Source: Hyphomicrobium sp. (GTDB lineage Bacteria; Pseudomonadota; Alphaproteobacteria; Rhizobiales; Hyphomicrobiaceae). From it: 64,000 bases of DNA. Shown in pieces: positions 1 to 8,482 of the stretch. Within the stretch, counting starts at the first letter, position 1. The number at the start of each line of letters is the position of its first letter. The DNA lies in the NCBI GenBank assembly GCA_003987725.1, contig RXJH01000002.1:410461-474460 (forward strand). Direction: 5' to 3'. Below the pieces are notes generated by a model. That model worked only from the letters and a program-made list of their open reading frames with translations, searched no databases and was not told where the DNA came from. The position numbers and the translations under genes were made by a program.

Positions 1-34
1 TGACGAAGGTCGCTTGCAGTAAGTCCCTGAAAGA

Positions 35-82
35 TTTGGTGGGTGATCACGGGCTCGAACCGTGGACCCGCTGATTAAGAGT
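35..82 (-). repeat. Left attachment-site copy: 3' fragment of tRNA-Lys
   Basis: These 48 bp are identical to 9942-9989, that is from the anticodon loop through the T arm and acceptor 3' strand to the CCA end of tRNA-Lys. The match stops at position 83, where the tRNA would continue into the anticodon 5' strand and D arm. It cannot be a working tRNA and is best read as the distal att site of the island. Confidence 0.8.
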
Positions 83-249
83 TCTCGGGCGTGGCCTATC
101 ACCGATCATCGGAAGCGCTCCTTGAATGGCTGCACGAGGCAAAAAGCTCGACGGCTATCGCGCCCACCCCACGGAAAGCGGAAAATTTCCGGAGTGTCGG
201 TTGGAGTTTTTGCTTCAAGATCGGCACCGGAACTTCCAACCGGCGGACG

Positions 250-1218
250 CTAATCTCCTTCGACGGGCCTTATATCGTCGGGATCGGGATCCTCCGCAAT
301 CGCAGCCTGCACCTTTTTATCTGCGGCGTCACGCAGGCCTGTGAGAGACTGATAGTAGGTTTCCGCTGATTGGGCCGCGCTAAGTCGGAGGTAGGCCGGA
401 TAAATTCGGATGTTCGAAGCGATATAGTTCACTTCGCGCTCAAGCGGCCTTTGAAATCTCCAATACCCAATTGCCAAGACTGCGAGCGCAACGATCGCTG
501 CAATCTGAATGGAACTGCGCGTGCCGAGGCTTGAGGCATGGATCAGATGGAGGCAGACGGCGCAACCGAGTGCCATTGCACCGAGCCACGCGATGTTTCT
601 ATCCGGCGTCGGCAAAGAAAACACGTACATACTGATATCAAACAAGCTGTCCACACACAAATATATAGCAAGAGCTCCTGCGCTGATCGCAATATGCCGC
701 AACCAGCTCCACTCGCCTCGCATTACGCGAGACAGAAGCGCCCACACGAAAACCCACAACGCCAACACCAATGCCATGGAGCCAAGAAGAGAAACCATGG
801 TTGCAGTGAGATCCTGGGGAGCAACCAGCCAGCTCGAATACGCTAGCTGCGCTCCTAGCGCGAGAAGGCACGCAGCTGCCAACCACGCTGGATCATGAAA
901 CCGAGCAGCAACATCAAAGAGGTCAGCTTTTTCGGGCGAAAGCTCTTGATGTTCGGTGCGAACGCGCAAGCGCGTGCGGCCGACTTGTAGTTCACGACCG
1001 GCAAGTTCCATGTCCCGTGCTGCATGGTACCGCTTCCCGGATACTATGATGCCGTTGGTCGTTCCCAGATCGGTCGCGAGAATGCGGCCGTCAGAGGTAA
1101 TCTCAATAGAGGCGTGCAATGGTGCCACGTGCTCGTCGTCCACCGTCACGTCGGCCTTGACGCTTCGGCCCACGGTCAGCGTTCTTCTCGGACTATTTAG
1201 CGTGACGCGTTCACGCAT
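250..1218 (-). CDS. FHA-domain multi-pass membrane protein
   Basis: From the ATG at 1218 the product is 322 aa. Residues 10-90 look like a forkhead-associated phosphothreonine-binding domain: GRS at 17-19, H35 in the position of the S-x-x-H histidine, and TTNG at 53-56. About five hydrophobic segments follow (near 112-132, 142-164, 174-200, 210-230 and 236-254), then a polar tail. The reading frame continues upstream of this ATG with strand-like sequence that fits the first FHA beta strand, but holds no ATG, GTG or TTG. A CTG at 1272 overlapping the protease stop codon is possible, so the start is uncertain. The gene follows the protease by 50 bp or less and is probably co-transcribed. Partner and phospho-ligand are unknown. 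Confidence 0.75.
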   Translation of the reverse strand: MRERVTLNSPRRTLTVGRSVKADVTVDDEHVAPLHASIEITSDGRILATDLGTTNGIIVSGKRYHAARDMELAGRELQVGRTRLRVRTEHQELSPEKADLFDVAARFHDPAWLAAACLLALGAQLAYSSWLVAPQDLTATMVSLLGSMALVLALWVFVWALLSRVMRGEWSWLRHIAISAGALAIYLCVDSLFDISMYVFSLPTPDRNIAWLGAMALGCAVCLHLIHASSLGTRSSIQIAAIVALAVLAIGYWRFQRPLEREVNYIASNIRIYPAYLRLSAAQSAETYYQSLTGLRDAADKKVQAAIAEDPDPDDIRPVEGD

Positions 1219-1268
1219 AAGTACGCGTCCACGGGCGTCGACAAATTCGACTAGTACGACCTCGATAC

Positions 1269-2579
1269 TCAGGGTTGAGACTCCATGCTTTCGAGAAAGC
1301 GTTGAACGAACGCAAGTCCGGAATCGAATTCGAGTCCCGACAGATCAAGATGGCTGACAAAGCCGCGATCAGGGTAACTGAGACTTACGACCCGCACAGT
1401 GAAGTCGTAGATCCCAGTAAGTTTGCGATAGCCACGCGCGCATACGATAGCATTAGCATCGAAGCCTTTGAGTTTAATGGCGCGCGTTTCACACGCGAAC
1501 GGCCCAAGGTGCTGGCGGAGGCCAAAACGCCCTGAAGCGGCGGAAAAGGCAGAAAGCCGGTTGGCGAAACGCCACGAGCCGAGTTTGGAGTCCGTGAGTA
1601 TCGTATGAATGTAGTGAATGTCTCCAACCACAAAACCGGGTCGAAGTTGAATTCCGGCCTTTCCGTTGCATTCGATACGAACCCTGTCGACCGGCCGATT
1701 GGAGGATGTATCGCCAGATGCACTGCAATCAACAAAAGGAGCCAGTTGCGCCGGTAAAATAAATCCACCTACGACTTGCGTCTTAATTGGACCGTCGAGC
1801 GCGCCGAGCAGATCGTTGGAATGAGCCCTTACTTGCGCGAGGACATCTGCCTTGAGCATTTCGGCGTCGGGCAGAGGGCCGCTCGCTCGCGCGATGAGGG
1901 ACTTTGCGCGATCTACCGGGACGAGGAAGCTCACCAGCTGCTGCAAAAAATAACCGGAAACGTTGATACCGATTACGTTGCCCGAAGCGTCGAAGGCTGG
2001 GCCACCCGACATGCCCGCGTTGATGGCGCCGGAATAATGAAGTCGGGCCTCAAACGAGTCCTGCACGAGCCCGTTCGAAATGCCTTCAGTGATTGTGAGT
2101 CCTACGTCTAGGGGAAATCCGACCGAGAATGCACGTTCGCCCTTCTCGGGATTTGACGATGCGATCTTGAGCGGAGGCGCCGCATAGTCATCGGCCCGCA
2201 CGACGGCCAGGTCGTGGCGAACGTCCACAACCACGACTTGCAGTTTTCCGGTCTTCCCTTCGTTAGTGCGGTACTCCAGACGATACTTGCCGGGGAGCGT
2301 AACGAGCTCAGCAACGACGTGGTAGTTGGTCAAGAACGCGCCATCGGCAGTTACCGAGAAGCCCGTTCCATGAAACGCTGGCGCGCTGTTTGTGCCATAA
2401 AAGCCGCTAATCATGATGACGGACGGGCGCACGCGGCCCAGAATTTCGCGCGCGCTTTCAGAAGTCGCTGAGGCAACGGATTGGAACGGTAATGGCGGTT
2501 CTTGCGCGTAAGCCGTATCGAGAAAAATAACGATCGCCGCTACGATGAATGGCAATATACGACCGCGACGCATCTTCAC
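1269..2579 (-). CDS. Secreted trypsin-like (S1, HtrA-type) serine protease
   Basis: The product is 436 aa with a likely signal peptide (residues 1-25, cut after AYA). The catalytic triad is complete: H87 in TNYHVV, D123 in RHDLAVV and S191 in GMSGGPAF. The protease core ends near residue 235. About 200 residues of unrecognised sequence with several cysteines follow, where HtrA/DegP would carry PDZ domains. It should act in the periplasm or at the inner membrane. It lies directly upstream of the FHA membrane protein gene, suggesting that the two form a unit in which a cytoplasmic phospho-signal is linked to periplasmic proteolysis. That link is inference. Confidence 0.85.
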   Translation of the reverse strand: MKMRRGRILPFIVAAIVIFLDTAYAQEPPLPFQSVASATSESAREILGRVRPSVIMISGFYGTNSAPAFHGTGFSVTADGAFLTNYHVVAELVTLPGKYRLEYRTNEGKTGKLQVVVVDVRHDLAVVRADDYAAPPLKIASSNPEKGERAFSVGFPLDVGLTITEGISNGLVQDSFEARLHYSGAINAGMSGGPAFDASGNVIGINVSGYFLQQLVSFLVPVDRAKSLIARASGPLPDAEMLKADVLAQVRAHSNDLLGALDGPIKTQVVGGFILPAQLAPFVDCSASGDTSSNRPVDRVRIECNGKAGIQLRPGFVVGDIHYIHTILTDSKLGSWRFANRLSAFSAASGRFGLRQHLGPFACETRAIKLKGFDANAIVCARGYRKLTGIYDFTVRVVSLSYPDRGFVSHLDLSGLEFDSGLAFVQRFLESMESQP

Positions 2580-3025
2580 CCATCACTTGCTCAAATATAT
2601 CTTTTACGTCTAGTGAACGACGATCGAGGCGCGCAACAGCAAATTGCATCTCATCGCATTGGCGACGGTTAATGTTGCGCGAGGTCCTCAGAAGCGCTGC
2701 GACTGAACGCAGACAGCGCGGAGACCTGCCTCACCGAACACGGCTAGAGGTTTGCTCACAAGCTGCGCTTTGACCGCGATGGCGCTGGATGTGAGCTTGC
2801 GGTTCTAACAGCCCCCGGATCGACGCAAGTTGCTCAGGCGGCGAGCAGGTCCTTCTTTTCAAATCCCGACTGCACGATCCGCATCGCTGTACAAATTGCA
2901 CATTGAGTTGATGTAGCGAGCGCGCCGATTGCCTGCGAGAAATACAGCCGCGGATAAAGATGACAATCGACGGAGTTGGCTGACATTAGTGATTACGGCT
3001 CATCTGTCGGGAAAGTTGACACGCG

Positions 3026-3046
3026 GCTGTCCGTTTTTCGGACAGC
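3026..3046. promoter_or_regulatory. Palindrome upstream of the two-component operon
   Basis: A perfect inverted repeat has 8-bp arms around a TTTTT centre, with core GTCCG-N5-CGGAC. It lies 100 bp upstream of the kinase start and about 50 bp upstream of a sigma-54-like element, which is the expected place for an enhancer site of an NtrC-type regulator. The same 15-bp core with one central mismatch recurs at 56011-56025 before a DUF305 gene. It could also form a hairpin in RNA. Confidence 0.5.
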
Positions 3047-3094
3047 TTAGTGAGGATCCAGTGCGAAGCGCCGCCAACAAGGAGAACGAGCGTG

Positions 3095-3110
3095 TGGCAT
3101 GTTCTTTGGA
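3095..3110 (+). promoter_or_regulatory. Weak sigma-54-like promoter of the kinase/regulator operon
   Basis: The sequence TGGCAT-N5-TTGGA has correct GG-N10 spacing, but the -12 box has GG where the consensus has GC. It would make the two-component operon autoregulated. The mismatch at a nearly invariant base keeps this tentative. Confidence 0.3.
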
Positions 3111-3145
3111 AGATATGCTAGCGGATGAGAGGATAGCGCCGCAGT

Positions 3146-4630
3146 ATGGGCTCGACTGAAAAGATGCGATCATGGCTGTCCTCGGCGCGCGGCCAGTTGT
3201 TCGGCTTATGGCTTCTCCTCGCCCTCTCGGCGACGGCGACCGCATATCTCTTCTGGCAGTTCTATTCGCTGACGGCCGCACGCCAGATTGCCGAAGGCCA
3301 GGGAGTCGCCGCCAGAGCCTGCCTCGCGATCGGAGATCGCTATCGCTTCTATACCACCGGCTGGTCGGCGAGCTCGCCCGAGGTCGAGCCCGCGGTCCTG
3401 CGCGCCGATCTGACGGCGGTCGCGGCGAGCGCACTTTCAAGATTTCCAGGCGTTGAAGGCGGCGTTTGGAAGCGGACAGAAGGCGCGCTCGCCTATGCTT
3501 TTCCAACATATGAGGGAAGTGGGTCCAAAACCGACGTGCCAGCCGCCGAACTGCCTGCAATCCAGCGCGTGAACGAGGACGCCCTCGCAACGGACCTGCC
3601 GGCAGATCGCATGCAGCAGGGACGTTCGCAAACCCTCATCGTACACGCCTGCCCGCTCTCCGGTCCCTTGGCCGATCTCACAGCTTGGACCATGACCCGC
3701 GTCTACACCTGGGCGGGCCCTGCCTATGATCGGCTGAGGTGGGGCTTGGCATTGACCGCATTCACCGTCGTGATCTCGACCGTACTGCTCGCCGTCGTGC
3801 TTATCGGATGGACGAGGCGGGTGACTGGCCTGCAGCAACGCCTCGGTGAGCAGGGTGCGCTCGACCTGCCGCGTCTGCCACCCACGGGGGACCTCGATCT
3901 CGACCGTCTGGTAATGGCACTCAACGCGGCCGGAGAGCGCCTGCAGGAAGCCCGCCATCAGGCCGGCAGCGCCGAGCGTCTTGCAGCCGTTGGCCGGCTG
4001 TCGGCCGGCCTCGCCCACGAGATCCGTAATCCACTCGCGGCCATGCGGCTCAAAGCCGAGAACGCGCTTGCGAGCGACGATCCCGCTCGGAGCCGCGCCT
4101 CTCTGCAAAGCACGCTCGAACAGATCACACGCCTGGAAACGCTTCTACGCAACCTTCTCGCAACGACCCAGCGCAAAGCACTGGACGTTGCTGAGATCGA
4201 CCTTTTGGCGCTCCTGCAGCGCCGCGCGGACTTGCATCGGGAGCTGGCGGAGCGCAAGGGCGTCACACTCGAGATACTCGGCACCTCGACACCCATCGTC
4301 GCGGGCGGCGACGATGCCGAAATCTCGCGTGCGGTCGATAATCTGCTCCTCAACGCCATTGAAGCCAGCCCGCCAGGCGGCAAGATCGCTTTGTCGGCGT
4401 GGCGCGAGGAAAAGTCCGCCATCATTCGGATCCAGGATGAAGGCCCAGGCGTTGACCCTCCCCTGGCGCCACGTCTGTTCGAGCCTTTCGTGACCGGCCG
4501 CGCCGAAGGAACAGGCCTCGGGCTCGCGATAGTGCGCGAGATCGCCCGTGCTCACGATGGGGAAGCCAGATACAAGCTGTTGGAGAACGGGGCCGCCTTC
4601 GAGATCGAGCTGCCATGTCCACGATCCTAA
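3146..4630 (+). CDS. Membrane sensor histidine kinase, NtrB/ZraS type
   Basis: The product is 494 aa. A first membrane segment (about residues 17-38), a periplasmic sensor region of about 160 residues and a second membrane segment (about 200-222) are followed by a HAMP-like linker. The HisKA box has H291 in AGLAHEIRNP. The HATPase_c domain has the N box around N399-N403, DEGPGVD at 431-437 and GTGLGLAI at 455-462. The last codons overlap the regulator gene by 16 bp, so the pair is translationally coupled. The periplasmic region matches no sensor domain I recognise. A metal or envelope-stress signal would fit the His-rich downstream gene but is inference. Confidence 0.9.
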   Translation: MGSTEKMRSWLSSARGQLFGLWLLLALSATATAYLFWQFYSLTAARQIAEGQGVAARACLAIGDRYRFYTTGWSASSPEVEPAVLRADLTAVAASALSRFPGVEGGVWKRTEGALAYAFPTYEGSGSKTDVPAAELPAIQRVNEDALATDLPADRMQQGRSQTLIVHACPLSGPLADLTAWTMTRVYTWAGPAYDRLRWGLALTAFTVVISTVLLAVVLIGWTRRVTGLQQRLGEQGALDLPRLPPTGDLDLDRLVMALNAAGERLQEARHQAGSAERLAAVGRLSAGLAHEIRNPLAAMRLKAENALASDDPARSRASLQSTLEQITRLETLLRNLLATTQRKALDVAEIDLLALLQRRADLHRELAERKGVTLEILGTSTPIVAGGDDAEISRAVDNLLLNAIEASPPGGKIALSAWREEKSAIIRIQDEGPGVDPPLAPRLFEPFVTGRAEGTGLGLAIVREIARAHDGEARYKLLENGAAFEIELPCPRS

Positions 4631-5979
4631 TCGTCGATGACGACGCCGCTATGCGCGAAAGCCTTGCCGAGACGATCACCGATCTCGGGCACGGTACCGT
4701 GGCCAAGGAAAGCGGCCAGGCTGCGCTCGACTACTTGCGCACCAAGCGGGTTGATGCCGTGCTCTTGGATCTGCGCATGCCCGGGATGGACGGTATTGAG
4801 GTCTTGAAGCGTATCCAGACCCACGCCGATCCGCCGCCCGTCGTCGTCCTCACGGCCTTCGCCACGGCCGGCAACACCATCGAGGCCATGCGGCTCGGCG
4901 CTTTCGATCATCTGACGAAGCCGATTGGTCGGCAGGATGTCGTCGACCTGTTGGGTCGCATGTTGCCGAAAGAGGTGAGGTCCGCCGGGAGATCCGAGCA
5001 ACTGAACTCAGACGTCATTATCGGTCACAGCGCCGCGATGCGCACCCTGCAGAAATCCATCGGCATGCTCGCCGACAAGGATACCACGGTGCTGATCCTG
5101 GGCGAGACGGGCGCCGGCAAGGAAGTGGTGGCACGCGCGCTGCATGCGCATGGGCGACGTGCCCAGGGCGCCTTCGTCGCGGTGAACTGCGCGGCCATCC
5201 CCGCCGATCTCCTCGAAAGCGAACTCTTCGGCCACGTGCGCGGATCCTTCACCGGCGCTGTCGCCGACCGCAAGGGTGCTTTCCGCGACGCCGAGAAGGG
5301 TACGCTCTTCCTCGACGAGATCGGCGACATGCCACTCGCAATGCAGGCCAAGATCCTGCGCGTTCTGGAGGAGCGGGTCGTGACACCGGTTGGCGGCAAG
5401 CCGGTGCCCGTCGACGTGCGCGTGCTCGCTGCGACCCATCGTGATCTGGCGACACTCGTCGCCAACAAGCACTTCCGTGAGGACCTTTACTACCGCCTCA
5501 GCGTGGTTCCGGTCGTGGTGCCCCCACTTCGCGAGCGGCGCGACGACATCCTGCCGCTCGCCGAGCATTTCCTGCGCCTCACGGAAGCGCCTGCGAAGGT
5601 GCTTTCTGCCGACGCCGCCGACCGGTTGCGCCGCTACGATTGGCCGGGCAACGTGCGCCAGCTCAAGAACGTGATGGAGCGCTGCCAGGCTCTCGTCCGC
5701 AGCCCCATCATTGCAGCGCACGATCTGGAACTTCACACAACGGCAATATCAACGTCAGCCGTGCATGCCGAGCCGACAGACTTGACCGACGCCGTCGCAG
5801 GACTCGAGAGACGAATGATCGAAGCCGCGCTCGCGGAGTCGGGTGGCAATCGTGCCGAGGCCGCACGCCACCTGGGCATCAACCGGCAGCTTCTCTACAC
5901 CAAGATGAAGCGCTACGGCTTGAGTGAGGCCGAGGCGTCAGAAATCCCGACGCGAGATGTCGGAAACGATGACGCCTGA
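4615..5979 (+). CDS. NtrC-family sigma-54-dependent response regulator
   Basis: The product is 454 aa with three domains. The receiver has D52 as phosphorylation site in VLLDLRMPG. The AAA+ domain has Walker A GETGAGKE at 163-170, the sigma-54 contact loop GSFTGA at 210-215 (the usual form is GAFTGA) and Walker B LFLDEIGD at 231-238. A C-terminal Fis-type helix-turn-helix lies near residues 410-445. The partner kinase gene overlaps its start. A consensus sigma-54 promoter lies 48 bp beyond its stop, so the likely target is the operon at 6099-9291. Confidence 0.95.
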   Translation: MSTILIVDDDAAMRESLAETITDLGHGTVAKESGQAALDYLRTKRVDAVLLDLRMPGMDGIEVLKRIQTHADPPPVVVLTAFATAGNTIEAMRLGAFDHLTKPIGRQDVVDLLGRMLPKEVRSAGRSEQLNSDVIIGHSAAMRTLQKSIGMLADKDTTVLILGETGAGKEVVARALHAHGRRAQGAFVAVNCAAIPADLLESELFGHVRGSFTGAVADRKGAFRDAEKGTLFLDEIGDMPLAMQAKILRVLEERVVTPVGGKPVPVDVRVLAATHRDLATLVANKHFREDLYYRLSVVPVVVPPLRERRDDILPLAEHFLRLTEAPAKVLSADAADRLRRYDWPGNVRQLKNVMERCQALVRSPIIAAHDLELHTTAISTSAVHAEPTDLTDAVAGLERRMIEAALAESGGNRAEAARHLGINRQLLYTKMKRYGLSEAEASEIPTRDVGNDDA

Positions 5980-6026
5980 TTGCAGTGCATATCACGCAAC
6001 GTATTGAAAAAGCTCATCGTTAAACA

Positions 6027-6042
6027 TGGCACATCGCTTGCT
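6027..6042 (+). promoter_or_regulatory. Consensus sigma-54 promoter of the 6099-9291 operon
   Basis: TGGCAC-N5-TTGCT matches the -24/-12 consensus at every conserved base, with GG-N10-GC spacing. It lies 57 bp upstream of the 6099 start codon and just downstream of the NtrC-type regulator gene. An imperfect palindrome at 5980-5999 (TTGCAGTG and CACGCAA arms) and one at 5948-5964 (CCGAC-N7-GTCGG) are candidate enhancer sites. Confidence 0.85.
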
Positions 6043-6098
6043 CTTGTTATTTTGAGCGCACGCTTCCCGCGCGCGCCAAACCTACAAGGAGAGCAAGC

Positions 6099-6767
6099 AT
6101 GCTCAAGACCAAGCTCCTCTTCACCGCTGCCATCATCGCGTCGGGGCTTGTGGCGGCGGACGCCATCGCCCAGGTCGGAACGCAGGGTCTCTTCGGCACC
6201 TACGATCTGAGCCAACTTCCCGAGACCAAAGGCGTGGTGAAGCAGTTTGTGCCGTCGCCGCACGGCTCTGTTGATGGGCTGATCCTGCAGGATGGTACCG
6301 AGGTCAACTTCCCGCCGCATCTCGGCACCCAGGTCGTCTTCGCCATCAAGCCCGGCGACACGGTCTCCATCCGTGGTCTGCGCGCGCGCATGACGCCGCT
6401 GGTCGATGCGGCCTCGATCCGCAATGACGCGACCGGTGCCACCATCGTCGACACCGGGCCCGGTCCGGGCCCGGACCTCAACAATACGGTTGTCGCCGGC
6501 AACATCGCCCAACTTCTGCACGGCAAACAGGGCGAGGTGAATGGCGCGCTCCTGGCCGACGGCACGATCGTCCGCCTGCCGCCGCACGAGGTCGCGCGTC
6601 TCGGCGACGTGCTCTCCGTCGGTCGGCCGCTCGCAGTTTCCGGCATGTTGACTGCAACGCCGCTCGGCAAGGTCGTCGAAGCCTGGAGCATCGGAGCCAG
6701 CCAATCCTCCATGACCGAACTCGATCGGCCGCCGGCGCCGATCGGCCCGAAAGGTCCGAAGGGTTGA
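6099..6767 (+). CDS. Secreted two-repeat, OB-fold-like periplasmic protein
   Basis: The product is 222 aa with a signal peptide (about residues 1-25). AAGGAGAG precedes the ATG. The mature part holds two similar units, about residues 45-110 and 130-195. Each has a DGT-x-V-x-(F/L)PPH motif followed by a short basic strand and a closing strand, as expected for small beta-barrel (OB-like) folds. The tail is Pro/Gly-rich. It is the first gene after the consensus sigma-54 promoter and 29 bp ahead of an MFS gene. Function is unknown. A periplasmic ligand- or metal-binding role is inference. Confidence 0.75.
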   Translation: MLKTKLLFTAAIIASGLVAADAIAQVGTQGLFGTYDLSQLPETKGVVKQFVPSPHGSVDGLILQDGTEVNFPPHLGTQVVFAIKPGDTVSIRGLRARMTPLVDAASIRNDATGATIVDTGPGPGPDLNNTVVAGNIAQLLHGKQGEVNGALLADGTIVRLPPHEVARLGDVLSVGRPLAVSGMLTATPLGKVVEAWSIGASQSSMTELDRPPAPIGPKGPKG

Positions 6768-6795
6768 GCCTGCAAACCTGACCTCCGAGGCCGTC

Positions 6796-8070
6796 ATGAA
6801 CCACACCAAGACCGAGAGGCCTTCGACCGCCGCGGGCCGCTCTCTCGACACATCCAACTTCTTTCTGGCGGACGTTCGTGATGGCCTCGGGCCCTATCTC
6901 GCCATCTATCTTCTGACCGTCGGCCATTGGGACGAGGCCAGCATCGGCGTCGTCATGTCCATCGCCGCACTTGCCGGTATTGTCGCCCAGACGCCAGCGG
7001 GCGCACTCGTCGATGCTACGCGCGCCAAGCGCGGCGTGATGATCGCTGCTGGCGCACTCGTCACCGCGGCGTCCCTGGCGTTGCCGTGGTTCACCTCGTT
7101 CTGGAGCATCGCGATTTCGCAGGCCGCCGCTAACGCCGCAGGCGTCATCTTCGCTCCGGCTCTTGCCGCAGTAACGCTCGGCATCGTCGGTCACGCCGGC
7201 TTCACCCGTCGCATCGGACGCAATGAGACCTTCAATCACCTGGGCAATGCCTTTGCCGCTGGCGCAGCCGGTGTCGCGGCCTACGTGTGGGGCCCCTCGG
7301 TCGTCTTCTATCTGCTCGCCGCGATGTCGGTGGCGAGCCTGTTCAGCGTGCTCGCTATCCCCGAGAAGGAGATCGATCACGATCTCGCCCGCGGGCTTCA
7401 TGACGAGCTGAAGGGCGACACCAAGTCAGGCAAGAACGATCACAACCAGCCGTCGGGATGGCAAGTGCTGATCGCAAGCAAGCCGCTCCTGATCTTCACC
7501 GTCTGCGTCACGCTGTTCCACTTCGCCAATGCTGCCATGCTGCCCGTCGTCGGCCAGAAGCTCGCCTTGCAGGACAAGAACCTCGGCACCAGCTTGATGT
7601 CGGCATGCATTGTCGCCGCCCAAATCGTGATGGTACCGATGGCCCTGCTCGTCGGCGCCAAGGCCGACAGCTGGGGACGCAAGCCGCTGTTCGCCGCCGC
7701 CATCGCGGTGCTCGCCCTGCGCGGGGTGCTCTATACCCTTTCCGACAACACCTATTGGCTCGTCGCCGTGCAGATGCTCGACGGCGTCGGCGCCGGCATC
7801 TTCGGCGCACTGTTTCCCGTCGTCGTCGCTGATCTGACGCGCGGCACGGGACGCTTCAACGTCGCGCAAGGCGCTATCATCACCGTGCAAAGCATCGGCG
7901 CCGCGCTTTCGACCGCACTTGCCGGCTTCATCATAGTGAAATTCGGCTACTCCGCAGCGTTTCTCGCGCTCGGCGGCATCGCAGTAATCGCGCTCGCGCT
8001 TTGCCTGATTGCCCTGCCGGAAACAATGCCGGGCGACAATGATCTCAACACTGTTCCCGCCCTTGCATGA
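6796..8070 (+). CDS. MFS transporter
   Basis: The product is 424 aa with about twelve hydrophobic segments in two halves around a charged central loop (near residues 195-220). It shows the MFS loop 2-3 pattern (GALVDATRAKRG) and its counterpart in the second half (GAKADSWGRKP). The substrate cannot be read from the sequence. Its place in a sigma-54 operon between a periplasmic binding-like protein and a small membrane protein suggests efflux as part of an induced response. It ends 10 bp before the DUF486 gene. Confidence 0.9.
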   Translation: MNHTKTERPSTAAGRSLDTSNFFLADVRDGLGPYLAIYLLTVGHWDEASIGVVMSIAALAGIVAQTPAGALVDATRAKRGVMIAAGALVTAASLALPWFTSFWSIAISQAAANAAGVIFAPALAAVTLGIVGHAGFTRRIGRNETFNHLGNAFAAGAAGVAAYVWGPSVVFYLLAAMSVASLFSVLAIPEKEIDHDLARGLHDELKGDTKSGKNDHNQPSGWQVLIASKPLLIFTVCVTLFHFANAAMLPVVGQKLALQDKNLGTSLMSACIVAAQIVMVPMALLVGAKADSWGRKPLFAAAIAVLALRGVLYTLSDNTYWLVAVQMLDGVGAGIFGALFPVVVADLTRGTGRFNVAQGAIITVQSIGAALSTALAGFIIVKFGYSAAFLALGGIAVIALALCLIALPETMPGDNDLNTVPALA

Positions 8071-8079
8071 GGCTCGTCC

Positions 8080-8427
8080 ATGACATCCGCGAACACATTG
8101 CCAATTCTGCTTCTGCTCGCCTCGAACGTCTTCATGACGTTCGCCTGGTACGGCCATCTCAAGTTCCAGAGCACGCCGCTGTGGATAGCCGTCATCGTGA
8201 GCTGGGGCATCGCCTTCTGCGAGTACTGCCTCGCCGTCCCTGCCAACCGCATCGGCCACAGCATCTACGCGACGGCACAGCTCAAAACCATGCAGGAGGT
8301 CATTACGCTCGTCGTGTTCGCCGTGTTCTCGGTTCTCTACCTGAAGGAGCCGTTCACCTGGAACTACGCCATCGGCTTCCTGCTGATCGGCGCCGGCGCC
8401 TTCTTCGTCTTCAAAGGGCCGTTGTAG
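8080..8427 (+). CDS. DUF486 / DMT-type small membrane protein
   Basis: The product is 115 aa with four hydrophobic segments, a YGHLKF motif after the first and an EYCLAVPANRIG motif in the centre. This pattern is typical of the DUF486 family within the drug/metabolite transporter clan. Family members are uncharacterised. It follows the MFS gene by 9 bp and is probably co-transcribed. Confidence 0.85.
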   Translation: MTSANTLPILLLLASNVFMTFAWYGHLKFQSTPLWIAVIVSWGIAFCEYCLAVPANRIGHSIYATAQLKTMQEVITLVVFAVFSVLYLKEPFTWNYAIGFLLIGAGAFFVFKGPL

Positions 8428-8482
8428 GAGTCCCCAGCACTACAGATCTCCAAACCTGAGCAATGTGAGAAGGAGTGTCCCC

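Larger units (their letters stand above)
2580..3145. other. Divergent intergenic region between protease and kinase genes
   Basis: These 566 bp separate divergently transcribed genes and carry no convincing ORF. They hold the palindrome at 3026-3046 and a near-consensus sigma-54 element at 3095-3110, both listed separately. The promoter of the protease/FHA pair must lie on the left side, but I could not pick out its boxes. Confidence 0.6.

Noticed and set aside
83..249. Short ORFs next to the left attachment copy as an integrase remnant
   Set aside because: They show no integrase motif and have no ribosome-binding site.
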